Positions 43,161 to 51,288 of a DNA stretch of 64,000 nt are shown piece after piece. Origin of the DNA: Lentzea tibetensis (lineage in GTDB: Bacteria > Actinomycetota > Actinomycetes > Mycobacteriales > Pseudonocardiaceae); contig NZ_VOBR01000011.1 of the NCBI RefSeq assembly GCF_007845675.1, positions 148,682 to 212,681 of the forward strand, in the 5' to 3' direction. The notes beneath the pieces were generated by a model. That model was not told the DNA's origin, did no database searches, and saw nothing but the letters and a program-made list of their open reading frames with translations. A program made the position numbers and the translations under genes. Numbering within the stretch: position 1 is the stretch's first letter; every line of letters starts with the position of its first letter.

Positions 43161-44269
43161 TGGCCCGGTACTTCCTGCCGCGCGACCTGCACCCGGCCGC
43201 GTGGTGGGTGTGGGCGCTCGGCCTGTCGGTGGCGGCCACGCGGACGACGAACCCGTGGCTGCTGCTGATGATCGTGGCGGTCGCCGGGTACGTGGTGGTC
43301 GCGCGGCGCACGGACGCGCCGTGGGCGATGGCGTTCCGGATGTACCTCTACCTCGGCGCGGTCATCGTGTGCGTGCGGGTGTTCTTCCGGCTCGTGTTCG
43401 GTGGCGCCGAGGGGTCGACGATCATCCTGCGGCTGCCGGAGATCCCGCTGCCCGCGTGGGCGGCGGGCATCCGGTTGCTCGGTGACGTGTCCGCGGAGTC
43501 GTTGCTGGGCGGGCTGTACGACGGTCTGCGCCTCGCGACGATGGTGATCTGCCTCGGTGCCGCGAACGCGCTGGCCAACCCGAAGCGGCTGCTCAAGGCC
43601 ATGCCGCCCGCGCTGTACGAGGTGGGCACGGCGGTGATCGTCGCGCTGTCGGTGTTCCCGCAGCTCGCCGAGAGCGTGCTGCGGGTGCGCCGGGCGCGCA
43701 AGCTGCGCGGTGGCGCGAGCGGGAAGCGCGTCGCCGCGCTGCACGCGATCATCATCCCGGTGCTCGAGGACGCGCTGTCGCGGTCGTTGCAGCTGGCCGC
43801 GTCGATGGACTCGCGCGGCTACGGCCGGGCGGGACTGGTCGAGGCGCGCGCCCGGCTGCTCACCGGTGCCCTGATGATCGTCGGACTGATCGGCGTGTGC
43901 GTCGGCGTCTACGCCACTTTGGACGGTTCGACGCCGCGTTTCCTCGCCGCACCAGTGCTTTCCTCCGGCGTCCTGGTCGCGCTGGCCGGGTTCCGGCTGG
44001 CTGGCCGCCGCGTGCGGCGCACCCGGTACCGGCCGGACCGCTGGCACCTGCCCGAACTGGTGGTCGCCGCGAGCGGCATCGGTGTCGCCGCGGTCATGTT
44101 CGTGACGTCCACGGTGAACCCGATGAACCTCAACCCGTCGCTGATCACGCTGTCGTGGCCCGCGTTGTCGTGGTCGCCGCTCCTCGGCGTGCTGCTCGGC
44201 GTGATCCCCGCCGTGCTCACCCCGCTGCCCGCGTCACCGCACGTCCCCGCCGAGAAGGTCGCCGCATGA
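43160..44269 (+). CDS. ecfT: ECF transporter T component (EcfT/CbiQ family)
   Basis: A 369-aa membrane protein with several TM segments at both ends. The T-component coupling helices carry Ala-Arg-Gly-type motifs: RRARKLRGG and the later DSRGYGR, which dock onto the ATPases. It couples ATP hydrolysis to movement of the substrate-binding S subunit. It starts at an ATG overlapping the upstream stop and is followed by ecfA with ATGA coupling. The riboswitch upstream predicts a cobalamin or corrinoid substrate. It is longer than typical T components, with extra C-terminal TM segments. Confidence 0.88.
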   Translation: MARYFLPRDLHPAAWWVWALGLSVAATRTTNPWLLLMIVAVAGYVVVARRTDAPWAMAFRMYLYLGAVIVCVRVFFRLVFGGAEGSTIILRLPEIPLPAWAAGIRLLGDVSAESLLGGLYDGLRLATMVICLGAANALANPKRLLKAMPPALYEVGTAVIVALSVFPQLAESVLRVRRARKLRGGASGKRVAALHAIIIPVLEDALSRSLQLAASMDSRGYGRAGLVEARARLLTGALMIVGLIGVCVGVYATLDGSTPRFLAAPVLSSGVLVALAGFRLAGRRVRRTRYRPDRWHLPELVVAASGIGVAAVMFVTSTVNPMNLNPSLITLSWPALSWSPLLGVLLGVIPAVLTPLPASPHVPAEKVAA

Positions 44270-45867
44270 TCGAACTGGACCACGTCAGCTTCACCTATCA
44301 CGGGCAGACCGAGCCGGTGCTGTCCGATGTGACGCTGTCCATCGGCGAGGGCGAGCTGGTGCTGTTCGCCGGCCAGACCGGTGCGGGCAAGTCGACGTTG
44401 CTCGGCACGATCAACGGCCTCGTCCCGCACTTCACCGGCGGCCACCTGGAAGGCACCGTCTCGGTCGACGGCGAGACCACGCGTTCCCGCCCACCACGCG
44501 AGTTCGCCCACCTCGTCGGCGTGGTCGGCCAGGACCCGCTGGCCGGGTTCGTGACGGACACCGTCGAGGACGAGCTGGCGTACGGGATGGAACAGCTCGG
44601 CCTGGCGCCGCAGGTGATGCGCCGCCGCGTCGAGGAGACGCTCGACCTGCTCGGCATCGCGGAGCTGCGCGGCCGGGCGCTGCGCACGTTGTCCGGCGGC
44701 CAGCAGCAGCGCGTCGCGATCGGGTCGGTCCTGACGACGCACCCGAAGGTGCTGGTGCTGGACGAGCCGACGTCCGCGCTCGACCCGATCGCGGCCGAGG
44801 AGGTGCTGGCCACGCTGGCCCGCTTGGTGGAGGACCTGGGGACGACGGTGCTGATGGCCGAGCACCGGATGGAACGCGTGATCCCGTTCGCCGACCGGAT
44901 GATCTACGTGCCCGGCACCGGCGGTGTCGTGGACGGCACGCCCGCCGAGGTGCTGCGGGACACCCCGATCGCGCCGCCGATCGTGCAGCTGGGCAGGCTC
45001 GCCGGCTGGGACCCGCTGCCGATGTCCGTGCGCGACGCGCGTCGTGCGGCCGGCTCGCTGCGTTCTTCACTCGGCTCCGCGCCGTCGCGGCCGGTTGGGG
45101 CCGGCCCGGTGTTGCTGAGCAGCTCCGACGTCGTGGTGCGGTACGGGCCGAAGGTCGCCGTGCGGGCGGTGTCGCTCGACCTGTGCGCGGGGTCGGTGCT
45201 CGCGATGATGGGGCGCAACGGGTCCGGCAAGTCGTCGCTGCTGTGGGCGTTGCAGGGCTCCGGTCCGCGGCGGGGTGGGACCGTGCGGGTCGACGACACG
45301 GACCCCAAGTCGCTGGACAGCGCGCGGGCCCGCAAGCTCGTCGGGATGGTGCCGCAGACCGCCAGTGATCTCCTCTACCTGCAGACGGTCGCGGACGAGT
45401 GCGCCGCCGCCGACGTCGAATCCGGTGCCACGCCGGGGTTCTGCAGTTCGCTGCTCGACCGGCTGGCGCCGGGGATCTCGCGTTCCGCGCACCCGCGTGA
45501 CCTGTCCGAGGGGCAACGGCTGGCGCTCGTGCTCGCGGTCCAGCTGTCCGCCGCGCCGCGGATCATGCTGCTCGACGAGCCGACCCGCGGCCTGGACTAC
45601 ACGGCGAAAGCGGCACTGGCGACCATGATCACCGACCTGGCGGCGGAGGGCCGGGCGGTAGTCGTGGCGACGCACGACGTCGAGTTCGTCGCGTCGGTCG
45701 CGGACCGGGTCGTGGTCATGGCCGAGGGCGAGATCGTCTCGGACGGCCCGACCGGCGAGGTGCTGGGCGGCTCGCCCGCGTTCGCCACCCAGGTCGCCAA
45801 GATCATGGGGGAGTCGTGGTTGACCGTGGACGACGTGCGTTCTGCGCTGCCGCAGGTGGTCCGGTGA
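44266..45867 (+). CDS. ecfA: ECF transporter double ATPase (fused EcfA-EcfA')
   Basis: A 533-aa protein with two ABC ATPase domains in tandem. Domain 1: Walker A GQTGAGKST (about 36-44), Q-loop GQDPLAGF, signature LSGGQQQR, Walker B VLVLDEPTSALD, switch His in AEHRM. Domain 2: Walker A GRNGSGKSS (about 318-326), Q-loop PQTASDL, signature LSEGQRLA, Walker B IMLLDEPTRGLD, switch His in ATHDVE. The second signature has Glu in place of the second Gly. It energises the EcfT/S complex in the cobalamin-riboswitch operon. The start overlaps the ecfT stop. Confidence 0.93.
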   Translation: MIELDHVSFTYHGQTEPVLSDVTLSIGEGELVLFAGQTGAGKSTLLGTINGLVPHFTGGHLEGTVSVDGETTRSRPPREFAHLVGVVGQDPLAGFVTDTVEDELAYGMEQLGLAPQVMRRRVEETLDLLGIAELRGRALRTLSGGQQQRVAIGSVLTTHPKVLVLDEPTSALDPIAAEEVLATLARLVEDLGTTVLMAEHRMERVIPFADRMIYVPGTGGVVDGTPAEVLRDTPIAPPIVQLGRLAGWDPLPMSVRDARRAAGSLRSSLGSAPSRPVGAGPVLLSSSDVVVRYGPKVAVRAVSLDLCAGSVLAMMGRNGSGKSSLLWALQGSGPRRGGTVRVDDTDPKSLDSARARKLVGMVPQTASDLLYLQTVADECAAADVESGATPGFCSSLLDRLAPGISRSAHPRDLSEGQRLALVLAVQLSAAPRIMLLDEPTRGLDYTAKAALATMITDLAAEGRAVVVATHDVEFVASVADRVVVMAEGEIVSDGPTGEVLGGSPAFATQVAKIMGESWLTVDDVRSALPQVVR

Positions 45868-46706
45868 GGGCGCCGTCGGTGGTGCGGCTAGGCCCGCGCT
45901 CGGCCGCGGTGCTGGGCCTGGCGTCGCTGGCCGGCCTGATGATGTTCGTGTGGCCGCTGCTGGTGCGCGTCGAACCGCAGTCGATGCAGCACGGCCCGGA
46001 CGCGCCGTTCGTGTTCATCGGGATCCTGCCGATCCTGATCATCGTGGTGCTGGCCGAGCTGTCCGAGGGCGGCATGGACTCGAAGGCGCTCGCGATGCTC
46101 GGCGTGCTGTCGGCGGTGAACGCGGCGCTGCGGCCGCTGGGTGCGGGGACCGCGGGCATCGAGACGGTGTTCTTCATGCTCGTGCTGTCCGGGCGGGTGT
46201 TCGGCGCGGGCTTCGGTTTCGTGCTGGGCTGCACGTCGCTGTTCGCGTCGGCACTCCTCACCGCCGGTGTGGGCCCGTGGCTGCCGTTCCAGATGATGGC
46301 GTCGGCGTGGATCGGCATGGGCGCCGGTCTGCTGCCGCGGCGGGTGCGCGGCAAGGCCGAGATCGCGATGCTCGTCGGGTACGGGATCGTGGTGGCGTAC
46401 CTGTTCGGGTTCATGATGAACCTGTGGTTCTGGCCGTTCATCACCGACGCCGAGGTGCCGTACCACGACGGCCACATCTCGTACGTGCCCGGTGATCCGG
46501 TGCTGGAGAATCTGCACCGGTTCGCGGTGTTCACCCTGCTGACGTCGACCGCGGGCTGGGACACCGGCCGCGCGATCACCAACACCATCGCGATCCTGGT
46601 GCTCGGCCCGGCTGTGCTGGCCACGTTGCGCCGCGCGTCGCGGCGCGCCTCGTTCGGTGCGGTGGCGACGTTCGATCAGGACCTGCGGGCCACCGCGCTC
46701 AAGTAG
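45864..46706 (+). CDS. ECF transporter S component (predicted cobalamin-specific)
   Basis: A 280-aa integral membrane protein with about six TM segments, coded directly after the double ATPase with GTGA overlap. The N-terminal region SAAVLGLASLAGLMMFVWP carries small residues of the kind S components use to bind EcfT. It is the best candidate for the substrate-binding subunit. Cobalamin specificity is inferred from the upstream riboswitch, not from visible binding residues. The last 31 bp overlap the convergent methyltransferase gene. Confidence 0.8.
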   Translation: MRAPSVVRLGPRSAAVLGLASLAGLMMFVWPLLVRVEPQSMQHGPDAPFVFIGILPILIIVVLAELSEGGMDSKALAMLGVLSAVNAALRPLGAGTAGIETVFFMLVLSGRVFGAGFGFVLGCTSLFASALLTAGVGPWLPFQMMASAWIGMGAGLLPRRVRGKAEIAMLVGYGIVVAYLFGFMMNLWFWPFITDAEVPYHDGHISYVPGDPVLENLHRFAVFTLLTSTAGWDTGRAITNTIAILVLGPAVLATLRRASRRASFGAVATFDQDLRATALK

Positions 46707-47482
46707 TTGATGTGGCCGTAGAACTCGCCCTCGTCCGACCGGCGCCGTGCCTCGGACTTGAGCGCGGCGGCCATGTCGCCGCTGATGCGCCCGGCGCTGT
46801 GCAACGCGTCCGCGCCGCGGTCGATGACCGCGAGCAGGTACCCGCCGGACGACGGCGCCTCGACGTAGCTGTGGCCGCGCAGCCGGATGTCGCCGAACCC
46901 CGCGTCGCGCAGCAGCACCGGTAGCTTCCGCGCGAGCCACGGGTCGTGGATCAGGTTCTCGGCGCACGCGTCCGCGCACGCCTGCAGCGGGTCGTTCGGG
47001 CTGTGCGCGACGCTGACCGTCACGTAGTCACCGTCGAACACGGCGAGCGTTCCGCCCGGCCTGAGCAGCCTGCGCGCCTCGGCCAGCGCCTCGTCCGGCG
47101 AGGGGATGTGGCACAGCGTGGTGTGGAAGACGACCACGTCGAACGAGTCGTCCTCCAGCGGCACCTCACGCCCGTCGCCGAGGACGAACGTGAGGTTCGG
47201 CAGGTCCCGTGCCAGTTCGCGCGCCTTCTCGACGAAGAGGGGCGACGGGTCGACACCGACCACCTCACCCACGCCGGGCAGCGCGGCGAGCGTCCGCGCG
47301 ACCGGGCCGGTGCCGCACCCGATCTCGGCCACGCGGGCGCTCGGCGGAAAGTCCACATCGGACAGATACGCCGTGCGCATCTCTTGCTGCTGCGGGTCTG
47401 CTGCCCGCAGCTCGAGTATCCCGGCCAGCTGCTCGACCACGGCTGCGTCGGCCTGGCTGATGGTGGCGTAGACGTCCGGCAC
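46676..47482 (-). CDS. SAM-dependent methyltransferase (UbiE/COQ5-like)
   Basis: A 268-aa class I methyltransferase. Motif I is VAEIGCGTGPVARTLA (about 51-66), motif II EVVGVDPSP, then GDGREVPLEDDSFDVVVFH. The C-terminal part is longer than the catalytic fold and may cover the substrate site. The start is a GTG at 47482. It reads against the ECF S-component gene and overlaps it by 31 bp. It is 10 bp beyond the stop of the solute-binding protein gene and could be co-transcribed with it. The substrate is not identifiable. Confidence 0.85.
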   Translation of the reverse strand: MPDVYATISQADAAVVEQLAGILELRAADPQQQEMRTAYLSDVDFPPSARVAEIGCGTGPVARTLAALPGVGEVVGVDPSPLFVEKARELARDLPNLTFVLGDGREVPLEDDSFDVVVFHTTLCHIPSPDEALAEARRLLRPGGTLAVFDGDYVTVSVAHSPNDPLQACADACAENLIHDPWLARKLPVLLRDAGFGDIRLRGHSYVEAPSSGGYLLAVIDRGADALHSAGRISGDMAAALKSEARRRSDEGEFYGHINYLSAVARRS

Positions 47483-47492
47483 GACCCGGATG

Positions 47493-48728
47493 CTACTTGG
47501 CCCTGGTGCCCTTGGCCTTCACCAGTTCGGACTCGCGCAGCGGCTCCACGACCGACAGCCCGCCCGGCACCCCGGCATCGGGCCGGACGATGTACGACTG
47601 GGTCGCGGACGGCCGTCCGACCAGCGAGAACCGCAGGGGACTGGTGATGCCCTTCGTGTCGATGCCGTTGGTGTCGTGGAACGCGCGGAGCACGCCGTCG
47701 CGGGTCAGGTCGTTCTTCCCGCAGGCCTTCTCGAGCACCGCGACGTACGCCATGGCCACCACGTACCCGTGTACGACGTTGATGGACGCCTTCTCGCCGG
47801 GGAACTTCGCCTGGTAGCCGTCGCGGACCTCGCGGGGACCGGGCGCGTCGGCGACGAACGGGGCGACCGGGGACGCGATCAGCACCTGCTTCTGCACCGC
47901 GGCGGCGGCCGGTGACTCGAGGATGGCCGGGTCGAACCCGACCGCGCTCGCCAGGAACGGCACGTCCCAGCCGATCCGCGCGGCGATGCCGACCGCGATG
48001 GCGGTCTGCGGCGGGGTGGTGCTCAGCACGACGGCCTTGGCGCCCGCCGTCTTCAACGCGGTGATCTGCGTGGTGAGGTCGGCCGTCGAGTCACCGATGG
48101 GCTGCTCGGAGACGTTCATGCCCCAGTTGGTCGCGGCGAACTTGGTGCCGTCCAAGGCGTTGTCGCCGTAGTTGCCCTTGATGTAGACGTGGCCGACCGT
48201 GTCGCCCTGCTTGATCACACCGGTGCGGCGGTAGTGGTCGAGCCCGTTGAGCACGTCGAGGTCGTACGTCGTGCCGACGATCATCATGTGCGGGTTGCCC
48301 AGCAGCGCCGCCGCCCACGAGCCCGGCACGGTCAACGCCCTGGTCTGCATGAGGTCGGGTTCGATGGCCGCCGTCATCTGCGCGCCCGCCACGTCGATGA
48401 ACCCGAGCACCTGCGGCTCCAGCTCGAAGTAGCCGTCGAGCGCGCGCTGCACGTCGAACCCGTGGTCCTTCTGCTTGAGCTCGATTTTCCGTCCGCACAC
48501 ACCGCCGCGCTGATTGACCTGATCGAGGTAGAGCTCATACCCCCGAATGCGCAGAATGGCGGAAGACTTGAACGGGCCGGTCATATCGGTCAGCACGCCG
48601 AGCGCGATGGAGCTCTCGGTGACACCGACCCCGGATCTCATCGGGACCGGTGGCTGTTGTTCGGCACAACCGCTGGTCAACGCGGACAACAACAGTGCGG
48701 CGCTCACCACGACGCGGGGGATGGACAT
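47493..48728 (-). CDS. ABC transporter solute-binding lipoprotein (Leu/Ile/Val-binding type)
   Basis: A 411-aa extracytoplasmic binding protein. The lipobox LTSGC places the acylated Cys at residue 21. The mature part is a type 1 periplasmic-binding fold (IALGVLTDMTGPFKSS, RIRGYELYLDQVNQRGGVCGR), as in LivJ/urea/amide-binding proteins. No permease or ATPase genes of this family lie nearby, so it is an orphan that either works with a distant transporter or senses ligand. A well-formed promoter lies upstream. It precedes the methyltransferase on the same strand. Confidence 0.87.
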   Translation of the reverse strand: MSIPRVVVSAALLLSALTSGCAEQQPPVPMRSGVGVTESSIALGVLTDMTGPFKSSAILRIRGYELYLDQVNQRGGVCGRKIELKQKDHGFDVQRALDGYFELEPQVLGFIDVAGAQMTAAIEPDLMQTRALTVPGSWAAALLGNPHMMIVGTTYDLDVLNGLDHYRRTGVIKQGDTVGHVYIKGNYGDNALDGTKFAATNWGMNVSEQPIGDSTADLTTQITALKTAGAKAVVLSTTPPQTAIAVGIAARIGWDVPFLASAVGFDPAILESPAAAAVQKQVLIASPVAPFVADAPGPREVRDGYQAKFPGEKASINVVHGYVVAMAYVAVLEKACGKNDLTRDGVLRAFHDTNGIDTKGITSPLRFSLVGRPSATQSYIVRPDAGVPGGLSVVEPLRESELVKAKGTRAK

Positions 48729-48775
48729 CGGCAGGCCTCGGCTCGTTCAACGTAAGTTACCGGTGGGTAGCGCGG

Positions 48776-48804
48776 ATTATTGCCAATTCCAGCCGACCGT
48801 TCAA
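48776..48804 (-). promoter_or_regulatory. Sigma-70-type promoter of the solute-binding protein gene
   Basis: On the minus strand, TTGAAC (48804-48799) and AATAAT (48781-48776) are separated by exactly 17 bp in an AT-rich patch. The predicted start is near 48769, about 40 nt before the ATG at 48728. Confidence 0.6.
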
Positions 48805-48858
48805 ACAATGTGGCGCGAAACACCGGTGAGCCCGAGAAGCTTCAATAACCAATCAAAT

Positions 48859-49944
48859 TCATTCGACGTCGAGCCGGGCGCGGACGCCGAGGAACCTGCC
48901 GATGTCCGCGACCTCGGCGCGGATCGCGGGGAGCAGCTGTTTCGCGATCACGCCGAACGGCTCCAGCGTCACCACCATCAGGTCCTGCTTCTGCTCCTTG
49001 CGCCACGCGTGCTTCCACAGCCCGGCGATCCGCCCGTTCACCGACACGGACGGCATGATGAACCCGCCACCGGTCTGGAGGACCTTGGCGTACTCGGCGG
49101 GCACCGCGTTCTCCCGCGTGCGGTACCCGAGCAGGTACGTCTCGAAGTGCCCGAACAGCCGCACGGTCGTCCGGTCGTCCAGCACCGGATCGTCGAGCAC
49201 GTAAGCGACTCGGCCGTCGGCCACCACCTCGCGCAGCTGTGCGGCGATCTCGGCGAACCCCGCTCGCGCCGGACCGAGCGGCAGACCCGACCACGCCGCG
49301 AAGTCCTCCGCGGTGGCGGGCCCGTAGGCGGCGAGATACCGCTGCGCCAGTCGCGCCTGCGCCTTCTCCTCGGGCAGCACCTCCGACGGGCCCGCCCACT
49401 CCTCGAGCAACGTGTAGGCCGGCTCCGCGTCGGACATCTCCGGCCCCCGGCAGATCACCCCGGTCAGCGCCGCGTAGCCCAGCAGGTGCGCCTGGGCCTG
49501 GCCCTGAACGTCGACGTCGATCGCGGCCATGATCTCGGCCCTGGTCAGCACCTTCCCGCCGGCCAGCACCTCCCGGATCTCGCCCGTGGCGCGGTCGCAC
49601 GTCGCCTCGTCGAGCCCCAGCTGGAGCCTGCGCGACCGGAAGGCGAACGCGAACCGCGGCCCGAGCAGGCCGACGACCCAGCCGACGTCCTCGGCGGCCA
49701 GCATGTGCAACGTGCCGCGCATCGCCCACGTCCGCACCACGGATCCGGCGGCGCACGCCGCGTCCACGTCGGCTCCCGTGAGGCCGTTCGTCCGCACGCG
49801 CACGGACATCCGGTTGGCGCGCACGTCCTGTCCCTGCAACGCGACCACGTGCCGCACCGCGTCCGCGACCTGGTCGCTCCGCGGGCCGGCGAGCAGCTGG
49901 GCGTGGGTGCGCGCGACGCGCGTCTGGGCGGCCGTCAGTTCCAC
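48859..49944 (-). CDS. AlkZ/YcaQ-like winged-helix DNA-binding protein
   Basis: A 361-aa protein of the HTH_42 family, which includes the DNA glycosylases AlkZ and YcaQ acting on alkylated bases and crosslinks. The N-terminal section has the family pattern VALQGQDVRANRMSVRVR; the Q-G-Q triplet sits where AlkZ has its catalytic Q-x-Q. The segment RTWAMRGTLHMLAAED is also characteristic. The GTG at 49944 was chosen because longer frames reach into the divergent promoter. In Streptomyces, AlkZ relatives give self-resistance to DNA-alkylating products; here the neighbourhood gives no such product, so housekeeping repair is as likely. Confidence 0.8.
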   Translation of the reverse strand: MELTAAQTRVARTHAQLLAGPRSDQVADAVRHVVALQGQDVRANRMSVRVRTNGLTGADVDAACAAGSVVRTWAMRGTLHMLAAEDVGWVVGLLGPRFAFAFRSRRLQLGLDEATCDRATGEIREVLAGGKVLTRAEIMAAIDVDVQGQAQAHLLGYAALTGVICRGPEMSDAEPAYTLLEEWAGPSEVLPEEKAQARLAQRYLAAYGPATAEDFAAWSGLPLGPARAGFAEIAAQLREVVADGRVAYVLDDPVLDDRTTVRLFGHFETYLLGYRTRENAVPAEYAKVLQTGGGFIMPSVSVNGRIAGLWKHAWRKEQKQDLMVVTLEPFGVIAKQLLPAIRAEVADIGRFLGVRARLDVE

Positions 49945-50025
49945 GAACGTGACGGTAGCGGTGAATGGCCACTGCCGTACTGGGTATCCGGATGGCATCA
50001 TCCGCGGTACCGAGGAGGCCAACGC

Positions 50026-50925
50026 GTGGTCAGCCAACTGCTGGGCATCTACCTCAACGACCACCTGGCGGGCGCCACGGCGGGCGTCGAGCTCGCCCGG
50101 CGCGTCTCAGCCAGGAACACCGAGCTGCGCGACCTGGCGCGGGACGTGGCCGACGACCGGCTCGCCCTGCTCAGGCTCATGCGCGAGCTGGACGTGCCGG
50201 TGCGCCGCCACAAGGCCGCCGCCGGCTGGGTCGCCGGGAAACTGGGCCAGATCAAGCCGAACGGGCGGCTGCTGAGCCGATCGCCGCTCAGCGACCTCGT
50301 CGAGCTGGAGGCCATGCGGCTCGGCATCGAGGGCAAGAGCGCGTTGTGGCGTGCGGTGCGCGAGCTGAAGGACGTCGAGCCCGCCGCGTTCGACCGCCTG
50401 TTGTCGCGCGCGGAGTCGCAGGCCCGCGTCGTCGAGGACGCGCGCGTCCGCGCGGCCGAGACCGCGTTCAGCAGCCCGGTGGCGGGCGTGGACGTCACGC
50501 GCACGTTCACCGTCGGCACCGCACCCGACGAGGTCGCCGACTACCTGCGCGACTTCTCCCGCACCGAGCAGTGGGATCCGGGCACCGTGTCGTGCACGCG
50601 GATCGACACCGGCCCGGTCGCCGTCGGCGCGCGCTGGCGCAACGTGTCGATGTTCCTCGGCAGGAAGACCGAGCTGGTCTACGTGCTGACGCGCAGCGAG
50701 CCGGACCGGCTGCGGTTCGTCGGGACCAACAAGACCGCCACCTCAACCGACGACCTCTCGTTCAGCGCGGGGGAGTCACCCGGCACCACCGAGATCGCCT
50801 ACCACGCGCACGTCGAGCTCAACGGGCTCGCGAGGCTGGGCACGCCGGTTGCGAAGATCGCGATGGAGAAGCTCGGCAGCGACACCGAGAAGAGCCTCAC
50901 CCGCATACTCGGGGCAGGCCGATGA
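50026..50925 (+). CDS. Ferritin-like helical domain fused to an SRPBCC domain
   Basis: A 299-aa cytosolic protein in two parts. Residues 1-145 are helical and ferritin-like: a GIYLNDHLAGATAGVELARR start, an RDLARDVADDRLALLRLMREL helix, and later LEAMRLGIEGKSALWRAV. Residues 155-299 form an SRPBCC/polyketide-cyclase-like cavity domain (VTRTFTVGTAPDEVADYLRD, TEQWDPGTVSC). The GTG at 50026 has a strong GAGGAGG box 8 nt upstream. It is coupled (ATGA) to a small lipoprotein gene. The function is unknown; the helical part lacks an obvious complete di-iron motif set. Confidence 0.7.
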   Translation: MVSQLLGIYLNDHLAGATAGVELARRVSARNTELRDLARDVADDRLALLRLMRELDVPVRRHKAAAGWVAGKLGQIKPNGRLLSRSPLSDLVELEAMRLGIEGKSALWRAVRELKDVEPAAFDRLLSRAESQARVVEDARVRAAETAFSSPVAGVDVTRTFTVGTAPDEVADYLRDFSRTEQWDPGTVSCTRIDTGPVAVGARWRNVSMFLGRKTELVYVLTRSEPDRLRFVGTNKTATSTDDLSFSAGESPGTTEIAYHAHVELNGLARLGTPVAKIAMEKLGSDTEKSLTRILGAGR

Positions 50926-51287
50926 GATACCTGGCGGCGGTGTTGCTGGTGGTGCTCGCGGCATGCGGGCTACCGGCGCAGACATCGCCGCCGTCCTCTT
51001 CGTCCTCCTCTGCTTCGCAGTCGCGGACGTCGTCCTCATCTCATGCGCAGCCGACACCGACGCCGTCCGCGGGCGAGCTGACGTTGCGCGGCACCGTGGA
51101 GCCGGGCGTCGAGTCCGGGTGCCTGATCCTGGTCACCGGCGGCCAGGAGTACCTGCTGCTCGGCGGCGACCGGAACGTGGTGACGGCCGGCGCGGACGTG
51201 GTCGTGCAGGGCGTGCCCCGGCCCGGTGAGCAGACGACGTGCCAGCAGGGTGTCCCGTTCGAGGTCAAGAACGCCGAACCGGGCTGA
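50922..51287 (+). CDS. Small secreted lipoprotein
   Basis: A 121-aa lipoprotein: hydrophobic leader, lipobox LAAC with Cys15, a Ser-rich linker (about 20-45), and a compact beta-like domain (ELTLRGTVEPGVESGCLIL ... QEYLLLGG). The domain has two Cys residues that could form a disulfide. It overlaps the end of the ferritin-like/SRPBCC gene (ATGA) and its stop lies 1 bp from the convergent USP gene. It is a hypothetical protein; the beta pattern resembles OB-fold-like small lipoproteins of actinobacteria. Confidence 0.75.
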   Translation: MRYLAAVLLVVLAACGLPAQTSPPSSSSSSASQSRTSSSSHAQPTPTPSAGELTLRGTVEPGVESGCLILVTGGQEYLLLGGDRNVVTAGADVVVQGVPRPGEQTTCQQGVPFEVKNAEPG

Positions 51288-51288
51288 G

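Noticed and set aside
48547-50025. An N-terminal extension (about 490 residues) of the ferritin-like/SRPBCC gene
   Set aside because: That part lies opposite the AlkZ-like gene and has shadow composition; the GTG at 50026 has a strong GAGGAGG box.
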